64,000 nt of DNA from Halomarina halobia (lineage in GTDB: Archaea > Halobacteriota > Halobacteria > Halobacteriales > Haloarculaceae): assembly GCF_029338575.1 (NCBI RefSeq), contig NZ_CP119993.1:930001-994000 (forward strand), read 5' to 3'. The notes beneath the pieces were generated by a model. It had not been told where the DNA came from and did not search any database. It saw only the letters and a program-made list of their open reading frames with translations. Positions 9,342 through 18,999 of the stretch are shown piece by piece; position 1 is the first letter of the stretch; the number at the start of each line of letters is the position of its first letter. Position numbers and translations under genes: made by a program.

Positions 9342-9701
9342 GCGATTACACCCAATGTATTGTCGGGCAGAGAGTATTTAAAGCTGCACATGCCTCCCCT
9401 GGATCAGACGCCAGGAGTCCCCCTGCCGTCAGTCGCATCGGCACTCTCATCTCCGATGGAGTCCTACGAGGTGAGGTACTTCGAGGTGTTCGAGCACGGG
9501 GAGCAGACGGACGATGATCGGTGTTCAACCGCTCCTGACGGGGAGATGGGGCTGATGCGGGATTCGCGTCCGACGTCACCGCGCAATCCTTCGCCGTCGT
9601 TTCGAGTTCTCGGAAGGCACCGTTCGATACCCCGGTAATACTACTACTGTTGGGTCTGTTCATGCGAAAACTATAATACATATATCTATAAATGGTGTGC
9701 T
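9342..9701. other. Divergent intergenic region with livK promoter
   Basis: 360 bases between the divergent SCP2-like and LivK genes. Open frames here do not resemble proteins. The right end is very AT-rich and contains the promoter described at 9669-9690. Confidence 0.5.
9669..9690 (+). promoter_or_regulatory. Archaeal TATA-type promoter of the liv operon
   Basis: An AT-only run (ACTATAATACATATATCTAT) centred about 25 bases before the ATG at 9702. This is the spacing expected between a TATA box and a leaderless start, the usual haloarchaeal arrangement. Confidence 0.55.
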
Positions 9702-10952
9702 ATGCCACCGACTCGCAGAGAGGCTATCAGTGCCGGTACCGCAGGGGTCGCGGCCCTGGTTGCCGGTTGTACTTCCAGCTTTGGGAGCGGTTCTTCGGAT
9801 AGCGGTCCCATCAGATTTGGGCTTACCACCTCGCTATCGGGGTCGAATGCGAGTCTTGGGACGAACTACCTCCGAGGGATCGAGATTTGGATCGATCGGA
9901 TCAATGAGAACGGCGGGATTCTCGACCGAGACGTCGAGTTGGTCCACTACGACGATTCGAGTAGCTCAGATAATGCGCTGAACCAGTACGACCGACTCGT
10001 TAATCAGGACGATGTCGATCTGCTTATCGGCCCCTTCGGGAGTCCGATCAACTACTCGGCGGCCAACGCGTCTTCGAAGCACAACACGCCGATGGTGACT
10101 GGTGCTGCCTCCGACCCGGGACTGTTTGAGCGCGGACTCGAGATGTACTACAGCACCCAAGCACCGACCACTATGTACGCTCGCGCCTTACCTCGGTATC
10201 TCACGGAGGAAGTGGACTGGTCGAACTTCGACACGAGTGCTCCGGAGACCGCCGCCGTCATGTACACGGAGTCGGCGTTTACGACAGACATGGGCAACTC
10301 GGCCATCAAGAACTTCGAGGAGTTTGGAATCGAGGTAGTGAGCGACCAGAAGCATCCAGTGGACCAGAAAGACTACTCGAATCTCATCAGTCGGGTGAAA
10401 CAAGCCGACCCTGACTTACTCGCGGTCTACGGATTCCCTGAATCCGAGGCGACGTTCGCAGATCAAGCCCGTTCCGCAAACCTCAACGTGAAGTTTCATT
10501 ATCAGAACTATAGTTCGAACCAGGTCATCACGAAAACGCTCGGCGAGCGAGCGAACTACATGCTACACGGTTCCTGGTGGGATCCCAGATACGACTACCC
10601 AGGCGTCGATTACCTCACGGAGGAGTGGGAGTCTCGCCATCCTGATGTTCTCGTCGGGATGGCGTCGGCGTACGGACCGAGCGCAGTGCAGGCGTTCAAA
10701 GCTGCCATCGAAAACGCCGGGACGGCCGACGCCGACGCTGTGAACGAAGAACTTCAGAATCTCGATATCGAAGGAGTGATGGGCCGAATCCAGTTCCACG
10801 AGAACGGGTACAACCCTCACCACCGCGAAAACGAGGCAGTCCGTCAGTGGCAAAACGGTGAGCCTGCGTTGCTCGCGCCGACAGAGTTCTCGGACGGTGA
10901 ACTGTGGGCGCCAGCGCCGGTCTGGAACGAACGCGATTCGGCACCCAACTAA
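9702..10952 (+). CDS. livK: Branched-chain-amino-acid-type ABC transporter substrate-binding lipoprotein
   Basis: The extracellular receptor of a LivKHMGF-type importer, 416 residues. It starts with a twin-arginine segment (TRREAISAG) and a lipobox (VAGC, Cys at about 23), so it is probably exported by Tat and lipid-anchored, followed by a Ser/Gly linker. The body is a type I periplasmic-binding fold: FGLTTSLSGSNASLG, DNALNQYDRLVNQDDVDLLIGPFGS and GYNPHH near the end. It heads an operon of five genes with overlaps or short gaps. Members of this family bind branched amino acids, amides, urea or aromatic and aliphatic acids; the acyl-CoA synthetases nearby favour an organic acid. Confidence 0.9.
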   Translation: MPPTRREAISAGTAGVAALVAGCTSSFGSGSSDSGPIRFGLTTSLSGSNASLGTNYLRGIEIWIDRINENGGILDRDVELVHYDDSSSSDNALNQYDRLVNQDDVDLLIGPFGSPINYSAANASSKHNTPMVTGAASDPGLFERGLEMYYSTQAPTTMYARALPRYLTEEVDWSNFDTSAPETAAVMYTESAFTTDMGNSAIKNFEEFGIEVVSDQKHPVDQKDYSNLISRVKQADPDLLAVYGFPESEATFADQARSANLNVKFHYQNYSSNQVITKTLGERANYMLHGSWWDPRYDYPGVDYLTEEWESRHPDVLVGMASAYGPSAVQAFKAAIENAGTADADAVNEELQNLDIEGVMGRIQFHENGYNPHHRENEAVRQWQNGEPALLAPTEFSDGELWAPAPVWNERDSAPN

Positions 10953-10958
10953 TTTCCC

Positions 10959-11840
10959 ATGGTCGATATCAGCGCAATATCGCAGGTTCTCGCTGGAGGT
11001 CTCCTGTTGGGCGTCCTCTGGGGAGTCGTCGCGCTCGGGTTGAATCTCATTTTTGGCGTAATGCGGGTCATCAACCTGGCTCACGGAGAGTTCCTGATGC
11101 TCGGCGCGTTCCTTACACTCGAACTCCAACTTCAGTTCGGAATCCATCCGTTTATCGGCATTTTCCTCTTGATCCCGGTGTTCTTCGTGCTCGGTCTCGT
11201 TACCCACTACCTAGTCATCGAGCGCATCATCAAAACGGAGAACGCCGAACTCATGTCGCTCCTGGCGACGTTCGCCCTCCTATTAATCATGCAGAACGTC
11301 GGTCGGGCGATCTGGTCCACGGACACGGAGGCAATACAGGACGAGTTCATCTCGCAGACGGTGAATGTGTTCGGCGTGGGGGTCTCGTACGCTCGGGTGT
11401 TCTCGATCGTTGTCGCTATCGTCACCATGGTGTTGCTGTACGTCATCGCGACGAAGACGGAGTTCGGGTACGCGATGCGCGCTACCGTTCAGAACCGACA
11501 GATGGCTGAGGTCGCGGGTATTAACACGCGACGCGTATACTTCATCACGTTCGGCATCTCGGTTGTCCTTGCAGGGCTCGCTGGCTCGATGGTTGGAATG
11601 ATATACCCGTTCACCGTCAACGTGGGATTTTCCTTCGTCGTAATGGGGTTCCTCGTCATTGTCTTCGGCGGAATGGGGAGTTTCGTCGGGGCGATGGCCG
11701 GCGCGCTCGTACTCGGCATGATCGGGTCCACTGGGGCCTACTTCTTCGGCTCCGGCGCTCGAGACTTGATCTTGCTCGGTATCCTCGTCGTCACGTTGTT
11801 CGTCAAACCGGACGGTGTGTTCGGGGAGGCGCGGGTATGA
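10959..11840 (+). CDS. livH: Branched-chain-amino-acid-type ABC transporter permease (LivH)
   Basis: A 293-residue membrane permease with about eight hydrophobic segments and the LivH-type signature GVMRVINLAHGEFLMLGAF near the N terminus and the EAA-like region around MRATVQNRQMAEVAGINTRR. It begins 6 bases after livK and overlaps livM by 4 bases. It forms half of the transmembrane channel of the importer. Confidence 0.92.
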   Translation: MVDISAISQVLAGGLLLGVLWGVVALGLNLIFGVMRVINLAHGEFLMLGAFLTLELQLQFGIHPFIGIFLLIPVFFVLGLVTHYLVIERIIKTENAELMSLLATFALLLIMQNVGRAIWSTDTEAIQDEFISQTVNVFGVGVSYARVFSIVVAIVTMVLLYVIATKTEFGYAMRATVQNRQMAEVAGINTRRVYFITFGISVVLAGLAGSMVGMIYPFTVNVGFSFVVMGFLVIVFGGMGSFVGAMAGALVLGMIGSTGAYFFGSGARDLILLGILVVTLFVKPDGVFGEARV

Positions 11841-12868
11841 GCCTCGATCTCGTCTTCAGACCCCGGAAAAACGATCGACGGTGGGCCGTCGTCGGTCTGC
11901 TCCTCTCGGTATTCGTACTGGGTGTTCCGTTCATCTTCAACTCGTACGTGAGCGGGTTAATGTTCTCAATTCTGATGTTCTGCATACTTGCTAGCTCCTG
12001 GAACATCCTCTCTGGGTATTCCGGCTACATATCGTTCGGCCACGCTGCCTTCTTCGGGCTCGGCGCGTATGCGACGGCCCTCCTCGTCATCAGAACGGGA
12101 ATCAATCCGTTTCTCGCTATCCTCATCGCGGGTGTTGTGACCGTTATCGGATCGCTACCTTTGGCGACGGCGACACTCCGACTGGACGACGTCCAGTTCT
12201 CCATCGTAATGTTAGCCTTCGCGGAGATACTGCTCGTCGCCTCGCAGACGTTCGAGGGGCTCACCGAGGGAGTCAGAGGACTGGCGTTACCGATTGGCGA
12301 TTACGCGCTGCTGGTCTACGTATCTATGTTCCTCCTGTGTGTCGTAACCGTCCTGACGTCGTATTTCATCTCCCGTTCACACATCGGGCTGGCACTTCGG
12401 TCCATCCATGACGACGAGGACGCGGCGGAGGCAATGGGCGTCAACACGACCCGGTACAAGGTGCTGGCGTTTTCCGTCAGTGCGTTTTTCCCGGGACTCA
12501 CAGGGGGAATCGCCGCCATCTACTGGACCTATATCAACCCGTCGACGGTGTTCGACCCTATACTCTCGGGGGAGATGATGATCATGTCGGTGCTTGGCGG
12601 GATGGGTACCGTAGCGGGACCCCTTATCGGAGCTACGGTTCTCACACCCCTCGGAGCCGAGACGCGGGCTCAATTCCCGTTCTTGCACGGGCTCGTCTTC
12701 GGTGGGCTGTTCTTGCTCTTCGTATTGACGATGCCTGAAGGGGTAGTGAACAGGGTTATCAACATCCGCAGCAAGAAACAGAGCGCCACGACGAGATCTC
12801 TGCGGAAGAGTTCGGATCCGCCGGAAACGGTTAGTCAGGAGAAAATAGAGGTGAAAGGCGATGAGTAG
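11837..12868 (+). CDS. livM: Branched-chain-amino-acid-type ABC transporter permease (LivM)
   Basis: The second channel subunit, 343 residues. It has the LivM pattern: ILSGYSGYISFGHAAFFGLG after the second membrane segment, the cytoplasmic loop LALRSIHDDEDAAEAMGVNT, and GLTGGIAAIYW. A hydrophilic tail of about 35 residues follows the last membrane segment. It overlaps livH by 4 and livG by 8 bases. Confidence 0.92.
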   Translation: MSLDLVFRPRKNDRRWAVVGLLLSVFVLGVPFIFNSYVSGLMFSILMFCILASSWNILSGYSGYISFGHAAFFGLGAYATALLVIRTGINPFLAILIAGVVTVIGSLPLATATLRLDDVQFSIVMLAFAEILLVASQTFEGLTEGVRGLALPIGDYALLVYVSMFLLCVVTVLTSYFISRSHIGLALRSIHDDEDAAEAMGVNTTRYKVLAFSVSAFFPGLTGGIAAIYWTYINPSTVFDPILSGEMMIMSVLGGMGTVAGPLIGATVLTPLGAETRAQFPFLHGLVFGGLFLLFVLTMPEGVVNRVINIRSKKQSATTRSLRKSSDPPETVSQEKIEVKGDE

Positions 12869-13610
12869 TTCAGGGACTCTCACGTCGGGTGACCGACTAC
12901 TAGATTGTGGAGGAATCCGAAAGGAGTTCGGCGGACTAGTCGCCCTCGATGACGTCGACCTCCATATCGACGACGGGGAGATATGCGGTCTAATCGGGCC
13001 GAACGGAGCCGGAAAAACGACGATGTTCAACGTCGTATCGGGAGCGATCAAACCGACGGCCGGTACGATCCGGTTCCGGGGCGATGACATCACGTCCCTC
13101 CCCCAGCACGAAATTTGCCGACGGGGCATCTCGCGCTCGTTCCAGACGCCCAGACCGTTCAAGAGTCTCTCCGTCCTGGAGAACGTTTTGGTCGGTCAAC
13201 GGTTCGGAAACGGGGAGTCGAATGTGGAACGGGCGTACGAGGTGCTCGAACTCATGGACCTCAGACACCGCGAAGCTGACTCGCCCGGGGATTTGACCAT
13301 CGTCGAACAGAAGCGACTGGATCTCTCACGAGCCATCTCGACGGCTCCCGACCTTCTCCTGCTCGACGAGATAATGGCCGGATTGAACCCCGCCGAAACG
13401 AGAAACTTTCTCGATCTCATCGACCGACTGGGAGAAAACCGAAGCGTATTCGTCATCGAACACGATATGAAAGCGATCATGGATATCTCCGATCGGATCG
13501 TCGTCCTTGAGAGCGGGGAGAAAATCGCTGACGGTCCTCCCAGCGAGGTCGCAAATGACGACCAAGTGGTCGCAGCGTACATAGGGGAGGACGCCGCCGA
13601 ATATGCTTGA
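12861..13610 (+). CDS. livG: ABC transporter ATP-binding protein (LivG)
   Basis: One of two ATPases of the importer, 249 residues. Walker A is GPNGAGKTT, Walker B with the catalytic Glu is LLLLDEI, and the switch His is in VFVIEHDM. The signature region, usually LSxGQ, reads LTIVEQKRLDLSRA, so the Ser-Gly-Gly core is missing, a deviation that I believe also occurs in some other Liv-type ATPases. It overlaps both neighbours, so translation is coupled. Confidence 0.9.
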   Translation: MSSSGTLTSGDRLLDCGGIRKEFGGLVALDDVDLHIDDGEICGLIGPNGAGKTTMFNVVSGAIKPTAGTIRFRGDDITSLPQHEICRRGISRSFQTPRPFKSLSVLENVLVGQRFGNGESNVERAYEVLELMDLRHREADSPGDLTIVEQKRLDLSRAISTAPDLLLLDEIMAGLNPAETRNFLDLIDRLGENRSVFVIEHDMKAIMDISDRIVVLESGEKIADGPPSEVANDDQVVAAYIGEDAAEYA

Positions 13611-14304
13611 ACTTGATAACGTTTCGACTGGGTACGACGATGTACAGGTGCTCTGGGACGTTTCGCTCCGTGTTGAGGTGGGCGAACTCGTCAGCCTCCT
13701 TGGCAATAACGGCGCCGGTAAGACGACCACCCTTGGGGCGATCATGGGAATACTACCGCTCTTCGGGGGCGATGTTCGGTTCCGTGGCGAGTCGATCACC
13801 GAGGTATCAGTGCAGGATCGCTCTGGACTCGGTCTCACGATCGCCCCAGAGGACGACGCCGTGTTCCCGGATATGACCGTCAAGGGGAACCTTCGGGTCA
13901 GTGCGTATGGCGTCGATAAAGAGGAACGACGTCGCCGACTTGAGCGAGTGTACGACCTCTTTCCTCGTCTGCAGGAACGCACCGGACAGTACGCCGACAC
14001 TCTCTCTGGAGGGGAGCGACAGATGTTAAATATCGGGTCGGCACTGATGCGCGATCCCGACATGCTCCTCATCGACGAGCCGTCCCTTGGGCTGGCGCCC
14101 ATGCTTGCCGACGACATCCTATCGGAAATAGAGAATATATCCAATCAGGGGATGACTGTCCTCCTGGTGGAGCAAAACGTCAACAAGGCGTTGAGTATCT
14201 CGGATCGAGCTTACGTTATGGAGAAGGGGCAGATACGTCTCGAGGGCCGGGCGAAGGACCTCATGAACGACGAAAAGGTCCGTGAGTCGTATCTCGGCAT
14301 CTGA
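13603..14304 (+). CDS. livF: ABC transporter ATP-binding protein (LivF)
   Basis: The partner ATPase, 233 residues. Walker A is GNNGAGKTT, the signature LSGGERQM is canonical, Walker B is LLIDEPSLGLAP, and the switch region VLLVEQNV has the Gln-Asn typical of LivF. It closes the five-gene liv operon; the convergent lpdA gene ends 44 bases further on. Because LivG has a changed signature, this subunit probably supplies the canonical ATP site. Confidence 0.92.
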   Translation: MLELDNVSTGYDDVQVLWDVSLRVEVGELVSLLGNNGAGKTTTLGAIMGILPLFGGDVRFRGESITEVSVQDRSGLGLTIAPEDDAVFPDMTVKGNLRVSAYGVDKEERRRRLERVYDLFPRLQERTGQYADTLSGGERQMLNIGSALMRDPDMLLIDEPSLGLAPMLADDILSEIENISNQGMTVLLVEQNVNKALSISDRAYVMEKGQIRLEGRAKDLMNDEKVRESYLGI

Positions 14305-14347
14305 TCGCTCTCCGTTCCGCCCACCCTTTCAGTTCGGTCGTTCGCAT

Positions 14348-15739
14348 TTAGTTCGTGTGGATCGCTCTACCCAGCGTGCTCTCTGCGGCCTCCGACACCG
14401 CCTCCGACAACGTCGGGTGACCGTACACCGTGCCTGCGAGATCTTCGAGTGAGGCTCCCATCGACATCGCGACGGTCGGTACTGCGACCAGCTCTGAGAC
14501 CTCTGGTCCGACGAGTTCCGCTCCGAGGACGGTGCCGTCTTTCGCGCCGATGAGCCGGACGAACCCGTCGGGATCGGCGCGCGTCAACGCTCGACCATTC
14601 GCGCCGAATCCACACTCTCCGACGACGACATCGTGTCCCTTCGTTCGGGCCTCTTCAAGGGTGAGACCGACGGTAGCTATCTCTGGGTCGGTAAAAACGA
14701 CGGTCGGAATCGGACCGATTTCCGATTTTTTCCCTGAGAGGGCAGCCGCTACGACCTTTCCCTCAGCGCTAGCTGCGTGGGCGAGCATTGGGTTCCCAGC
14801 GACGTCGCCGATCGCGTAGATCCCCTCGACGCTCGTCTGGCCGCGTTCGTTCGTTCGGATAAATCCAGCCTCGTCGAGCTCCACGTCAGTCGCTTCGAGA
14901 CCGATGGTATCAGTCACCGGCTCCCGACCGATCGCGACGAGTACCTGTTCGCTTTCGTACCACCGTTCTTCACCGTCTACCGATGCGTGAACGCGTACAC
15001 CGTGCTCTGTGGACTCGTACCCCTCGACGCGGTGATTCACGCCGAACTCGATACCGAGTTCGGACGCACGTTGCTCGACCGGTTCGGTCAGATCAGCGTC
15101 GTAGGTCGGTAATACCGACTCCAACGCCTCGAGAACGGTAATATCCACTCCGAGTTTCGCGAGCGCTGTCGAGATCTCCATTCCGATGTACCCCCCACCG
15201 ACGACGACCAGGTCCCTCGGAAGCGGGTCCAACTCAAGGACGGTCCGTGAATCGAGGACGCTCTTGTCGTCGAATGGAAATCCGGGAAGTTCGATCGGGC
15301 GACTACCGGTGGCGATAATACACTCCTCAAACGTGAGCTTGTCGGGTCCGTCGCCGTCGATACGCAGCTCCATGTCGCTTGCAAATGAGGCGCGCCCGCG
15401 AACGAACCGAACGCCGTGACGGACGCAGAGCGATTCTACGCCGCCAGTCAACTGGCGGATCACGCCGTCTTTCCAAGCGGCCAGTTCGGCGGTATCGACG
15501 AAGGGTTCTCCGTAAATTCCTCGCGAGCGACTGTGTCCTAAGCGATGAGCATCTTCGGCTCCTGAAATGAGCGCCTTCGACGGAATACATCCATAGTTCA
15601 AACACGTTCCTCCGTACGTATCCTCATCAATGAGGACGACATCTCGTCCGTACTGTGCAGCGCGGATTGCAGCGACGTAGCCTCCCGGACCGGCACCGAC
15701 AACTACGAGGTCGGCTGCGTCAGTCTTACTGCTAACCAT
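14348..15739 (-). CDS. lpdA: Dihydrolipoamide dehydrogenase (E3)
   Basis: The flavoprotein that reoxidises dihydrolipoamide in 2-oxoacid dehydrogenase complexes, using FAD and NAD. From the ATG at 15739 it has 463 residues: an FAD-binding GAGPGG at 15-20, the redox disulfide GGTCLNYGC (C46 and C51), an NAD-binding GGGYIG, the second FAD motif YAIGDV, and the C-terminal HP-x7-E dyad in YGHPTLSEAVSEA. An upstream in-frame ATG would add 20 residues unlike the family. It lies about 13 kb from E2 and the E1 fragment but probably serves the same complex. Confidence 0.93.
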   Translation of the reverse strand: MVSSKTDAADLVVVGAGPGGYVAAIRAAQYGRDVVLIDEDTYGGTCLNYGCIPSKALISGAEDAHRLGHSRSRGIYGEPFVDTAELAAWKDGVIRQLTGGVESLCVRHGVRFVRGRASFASDMELRIDGDGPDKLTFEECIIATGSRPIELPGFPFDDKSVLDSRTVLELDPLPRDLVVVGGGYIGMEISTALAKLGVDITVLEALESVLPTYDADLTEPVEQRASELGIEFGVNHRVEGYESTEHGVRVHASVDGEERWYESEQVLVAIGREPVTDTIGLEATDVELDEAGFIRTNERGQTSVEGIYAIGDVAGNPMLAHAASAEGKVVAAALSGKKSEIGPIPTVVFTDPEIATVGLTLEEARTKGHDVVVGECGFGANGRALTRADPDGFVRLIGAKDGTVLGAELVGPEVSELVAVPTVAMSMGASLEDLAGTVYGHPTLSEAVSEAAESTLGRAIHTN

Positions 15740-16028
15740 CTGTGCAGTAGACCGTATTTGGAACGACTTAGAGCTATCTCTCCCGTCAGGATACACCAAC
15801 TGAAAGGCTCGATCGAACTCCGGGATCCGCCGAGAGGGCTCGGCGCTATTGGGGCTCCAAAGCCTTTAACCGGTCAGTCACATCATTAAAATAGTCGCCG
15901 TCGCTGGTTGCTATTCGTATCCCGAAACAACCGTTCTGACTGCGACGAACTTGAACTTCGTTCTCACTCCGTCTGGATCGCATTCGTCCAGATCATAGCT
16001 ATTTGTTCTCCACCCTTAATGAGCGGTT
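15740..16028. other. Intergenic region upstream of lpdA
   Basis: 289 bases between lpdA and a decayed dehydrogenase. The lpdA promoter must lie at the left end; an AT-rich block around 15870-15895 is the most likely site. No gene is seen. Confidence 0.4.
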
Positions 16029-16560
16029 ATGCGTGGCGCCGTCTATCACGGAAAAGGCGATCTCCCATTGGGATCGTCTCAACTCGATCGTCCGGTCAAC
16101 TGACGTCAGTATCGAGGTCGCGCACTGCGGAATATACGAGTCGGATGTCCACAAGTACCAAGCAGATCCGACCGCGATTCCAGCGTATAAACCCCCATAC
16201 CCGGCGAGACACCTCCATAGATCATAGAATACGAGTTCAGCGGAACCGTCACCGATGTCAACGCCGAGGTTGCGACATTCGAACCCGGAAACCACGTTAC
16301 GGAAAATTCCGCCATTTAGTGCGGCGACTGTCTATTTTCGGTAGGAAGTTCGATAGGGCTTTCTGGCTGGGGTGGCGAGCTTGCAGAACGAACGGTCGTT
16401 CCAGAACCACCGGTCGTTCCAGTTCCCGATAACGTGAGTTTAAAACACGCTACGCTCGCTGAACCCTACGCCGACCCTCTACACGTAGTTCGTTGTTCGT
16501 CCCCTCTGGTCGGCAATAACGCCGGTTTCGGAGCGGGTCCCATCCATTGGACTAGGCGTG
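16029..16560 (+). pseudogene. Decayed zinc-dependent alcohol/2,3-butanediol dehydrogenase (MDR family)
   Basis: Fragments of one medium-chain dehydrogenase lie in order. An ATG at 16029 gives MRGAVYHGKGDLPLG. Another frame gives VSIEVAHCGIYESDVHKYQA (the catalytic-zinc region, with Cys-Gly retained). From about 16225 comes EYEFSGTVTDVNAEVATFEP, then an in-frame TAG at 16317-16319, then in the same frame CGDCLFSVGSSIGLSGWGGE, VPDNVSLKHATLAEPYADPL and FGAGPI, the start of the Rossmann domain. The text after this is unrelated, so the 3' half is lost. The best match in memory is the (R,R)-butanediol dehydrogenase group. Confidence 0.75.
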
Positions 16561-16751
16561 AATTATCGTTGAATGTAGTGATTCTCCGTTTTATCTCTCG
16601 AAAGATACGTTCGACGGCACTCCGGGTTCGATGGTACTCGTATCTGAGATTGAGACTGTGCCGTCGGGGCCTACAGATATACCGTCACTTTAGAGGGCCA
16701 AACATCACAGTGTGATACATCACCACGGTTTCGGAGCACGTGGAATACCGC

Positions 16752-17528
16752 TCAGTTAATAGTACTTCCACGTCGCCCGAGACGATGCCGTACCGCCGTG
16801 AGATCCCGGTAGAGTGAGACGGCGACAGTGAGTACGGGATAGGTCCAGTCGCCCGGGCCGTCCGCATACAGGTACGTACAGAGATCATGGCCGTCGGTGT
16901 ATCGGGAGACGACTCGCTCCTGTATCTCCTGTTGACGCGCGTCGATGAGCTGGCGACACCGCTCGGTGAGCTCGGCGAGCAGCTCACAGGCGGTATTGCG
17001 GCCCCTAGATGTCACAATATCCAGCTCATCGAGGTGGGCGAGTTCGGTAGCGATGGCGTCTCCCTCACGGTAGGCCTCATCGAGCGCTACCTGCTCGGCA
17101 TCAAGCACCTCGAGGAACGCGCGACGATCCTGGATGGCGTGGGCCACGCTCGCGATGGCCGCCTGCAGGACCGCTCGTGTGAGCAGTCGTTCCTCCTTGA
17201 CCGCCGTTGCGAGTTCTGGCCCTAATTCGGCGGCGAGGTTCGTCATGAGCGATTCGCCATACACGCTCGCGTAGTGCTCCACCGCGAGCACCGTCTCCCG
17301 ATAGGCAGTGCGCACATCACGAGTCGTGGCTACGCCTGCGTGAGCTCGCGATCGATCGCGAAGGGAGGGGGCTGTGAGCGGTGACTGGGACGGTACTGGT
17401 ACCGGGTCGAGGGCGCGCACCCGCTCGGCGAACGTCTCGAACGCCGTTCGTTCAACATGCACCTGTGCGTACTCTTCCGTGAGCAGGGTGCGGGCAGAGT
17501 CGATCGGGGTGAGTGACGGGCGAGGCAT
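16752..17528 (-). CDS. DUF7260-type haloarchaeal protein
   Basis: From the ATG at 17528 (MPRPSLTPIDSA) the protein has 258 residues; the longer open frame adds a basic, Cys-rich lead that does not look real. It is mostly helical and acidic, with segments ARTLLTEEYAQVHVERTAFE, VRTAYRETVLAVEHYASVYG, and DWTYPVLTVAVSLYRDLT near the C terminus. I recall this layout from the haloarchaeal family DUF7260, which has no known function and usually occurs in gene-poor accessory regions. No membrane segment or enzyme motif is visible. Confidence 0.65.
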   Translation of the reverse strand: MPRPSLTPIDSARTLLTEEYAQVHVERTAFETFAERVRALDPVPVPSQSPLTAPSLRDRSRAHAGVATTRDVRTAYRETVLAVEHYASVYGESLMTNLAAELGPELATAVKEERLLTRAVLQAAIASVAHAIQDRRAFLEVLDAEQVALDEAYREGDAIATELAHLDELDIVTSRGRNTACELLAELTERCRQLIDARQQEIQERVVSRYTDGHDLCTYLYADGPGDWTYPVLTVAVSLYRDLTAVRHRLGRRGSTIN

Positions 17529-18999
17529 ACGGAATCCGTGGGGACAGGCGGCGGGCAGGAAGCGACGCTCGAGAGCTCGGTGAGCGCACGACCTGCCGGT
17601 GCGGTTTGTAGGCGAAGAGAGGGACGCAATGTGCATCAAGGTTCGCCTATCGTCAGCGCTGTCCGGTTAGACGCGATGCGTAACGGGTCGTCGTTCCGCT
17701 CACGAGACGCACTCATCGCGTCAGATCACTCAAGTCCACGAAGACACTCATGGTAGAGTTAATTCTAATTACTCGATTATCTAGTGGCGGCGTCGCGTAA
17801 CTGAGGCCGTCGCTCGACGAACAAGTGCTAGCGGGACCGACGGGATTCGACGAACCCTCGGTACGTGACCGACGGGAAGTACATTGCTCGAGAACACACG
17901 CGTCTGGTGACTTGTGTTTTTGCACGCATACTGCTTGTCTGCCGTCCCGTGGACGCCCTGGCCCACTCACGGACGCAGCACTGGATGACGGAGGTCGCAT
18001 CGATCATCTCAGTACGGTGAATCTCATTTTGTCCTTCCCGCAAGTACGACACCCGTCGCTTCGACGCCCTGACCTCCGATCTGCCACAGGTACGTCCGAT
18101 TGCGTGCTCGTTCACTCGGTCTCCGGTGTCGAACGGCCTGCACCGACTGCTCATACTGCGCATGTGCCGAGAACGAAGATGTGTGCGTTGCAGGATTCAG
18201 TCGCGTCAGCGAGAGAATCGGCCTGTCTCAACGCGCCCCATCCGCGGTACTGCTCAGGAGCGGCGAACCCCCACAGAGTGGCGTACCGCGTCGATTCTCG
18301 ACTGGAGGCTACTAGCTGATTCACCTCGTAACGCTGTGCCCGACGTGTCGCCGTGGCGCATATCTTGTCTAGCGCCACGTCTCAGACACGGCCGGTGTCG
18401 ATGGTGTCGCATTTATTTCGAGTAAATACTTTCGACGCATTTGTGAATGATTTCCTGACTGGATTACGAGCCATCCGGCGTCTGGAGCTGTCGTGTGATA
18501 CGTGCAATGTCTATTTCACTGACCACAAAGCAGATGCCAAGGGGGGCGAAACGGCAGGCGTCGGCAGTCAGCGATCGGACGGCCGCCGATACGAGCCGTC
18601 TCGATCACTTAGCATGACCCGAGGGAGTCGACGGCTGGTCCCCACACTCGCTCGGAGTCCGTCATGCTACGGTGCTCCCCGCGCCCGGTCATTGACTCAC
18701 CCCGATCGCGGCTCCCCGATGGGGGCTGTCGACGTGCCCTCCGCTCCTGCGTCGGCACGTAACACGGCACAGTCGCCGTGAAATATCATCTTACCACCAA
18801 TGAGTCCTCGTTGAGTGATCATTCGGAGCAGAGGAGGCTCCGGTTAGTACTCGTCATACACCGGTCATAGAATCTCTTCGTTGATGTCTGGTGTGAGAGC
18901 GAGACGCTTGTGATCGTTGTGCGGGGCAACGATCTGGGTGACTCTGTATCACCTGCTTAACAATATCCTCGTCTCAACACTAGGGGCGTGTGAGTGCAC
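17529..18999. other. Long gene-free region
   Basis: About 1.47 kb with no convincing gene on either strand. Several open frames overlap here on both strands, but their products are rich in Arg, Ser and Cys, unlike the acidic proteome, and match nothing I know. The AT-rich element at 18412-18433 (described separately) is the one feature that stands out. The stretch may be remains of old mobile DNA. Confidence 0.5.
18412..18433. repeat. AT-rich box, copy 1
   Basis: CATTTATTTCGAGTAAATAC lies in otherwise GC-rich DNA. A near copy is at 19483-19503. Both contain TTTATT, a 3-4 base gap, and AGTAAATAC. Each lies several hundred bases upstream of a PadR gene. It may be a promoter or a protein-binding site. 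Confidence 0.35.

Noticed and set aside
17825..18781. Several 60-165-codon open frames on both strands
   Set aside because: Products are basic and Ser/Cys-rich, overlap each other on opposite strands, have no recognisable motif and lack the acidic composition of real haloarchaeal proteins.
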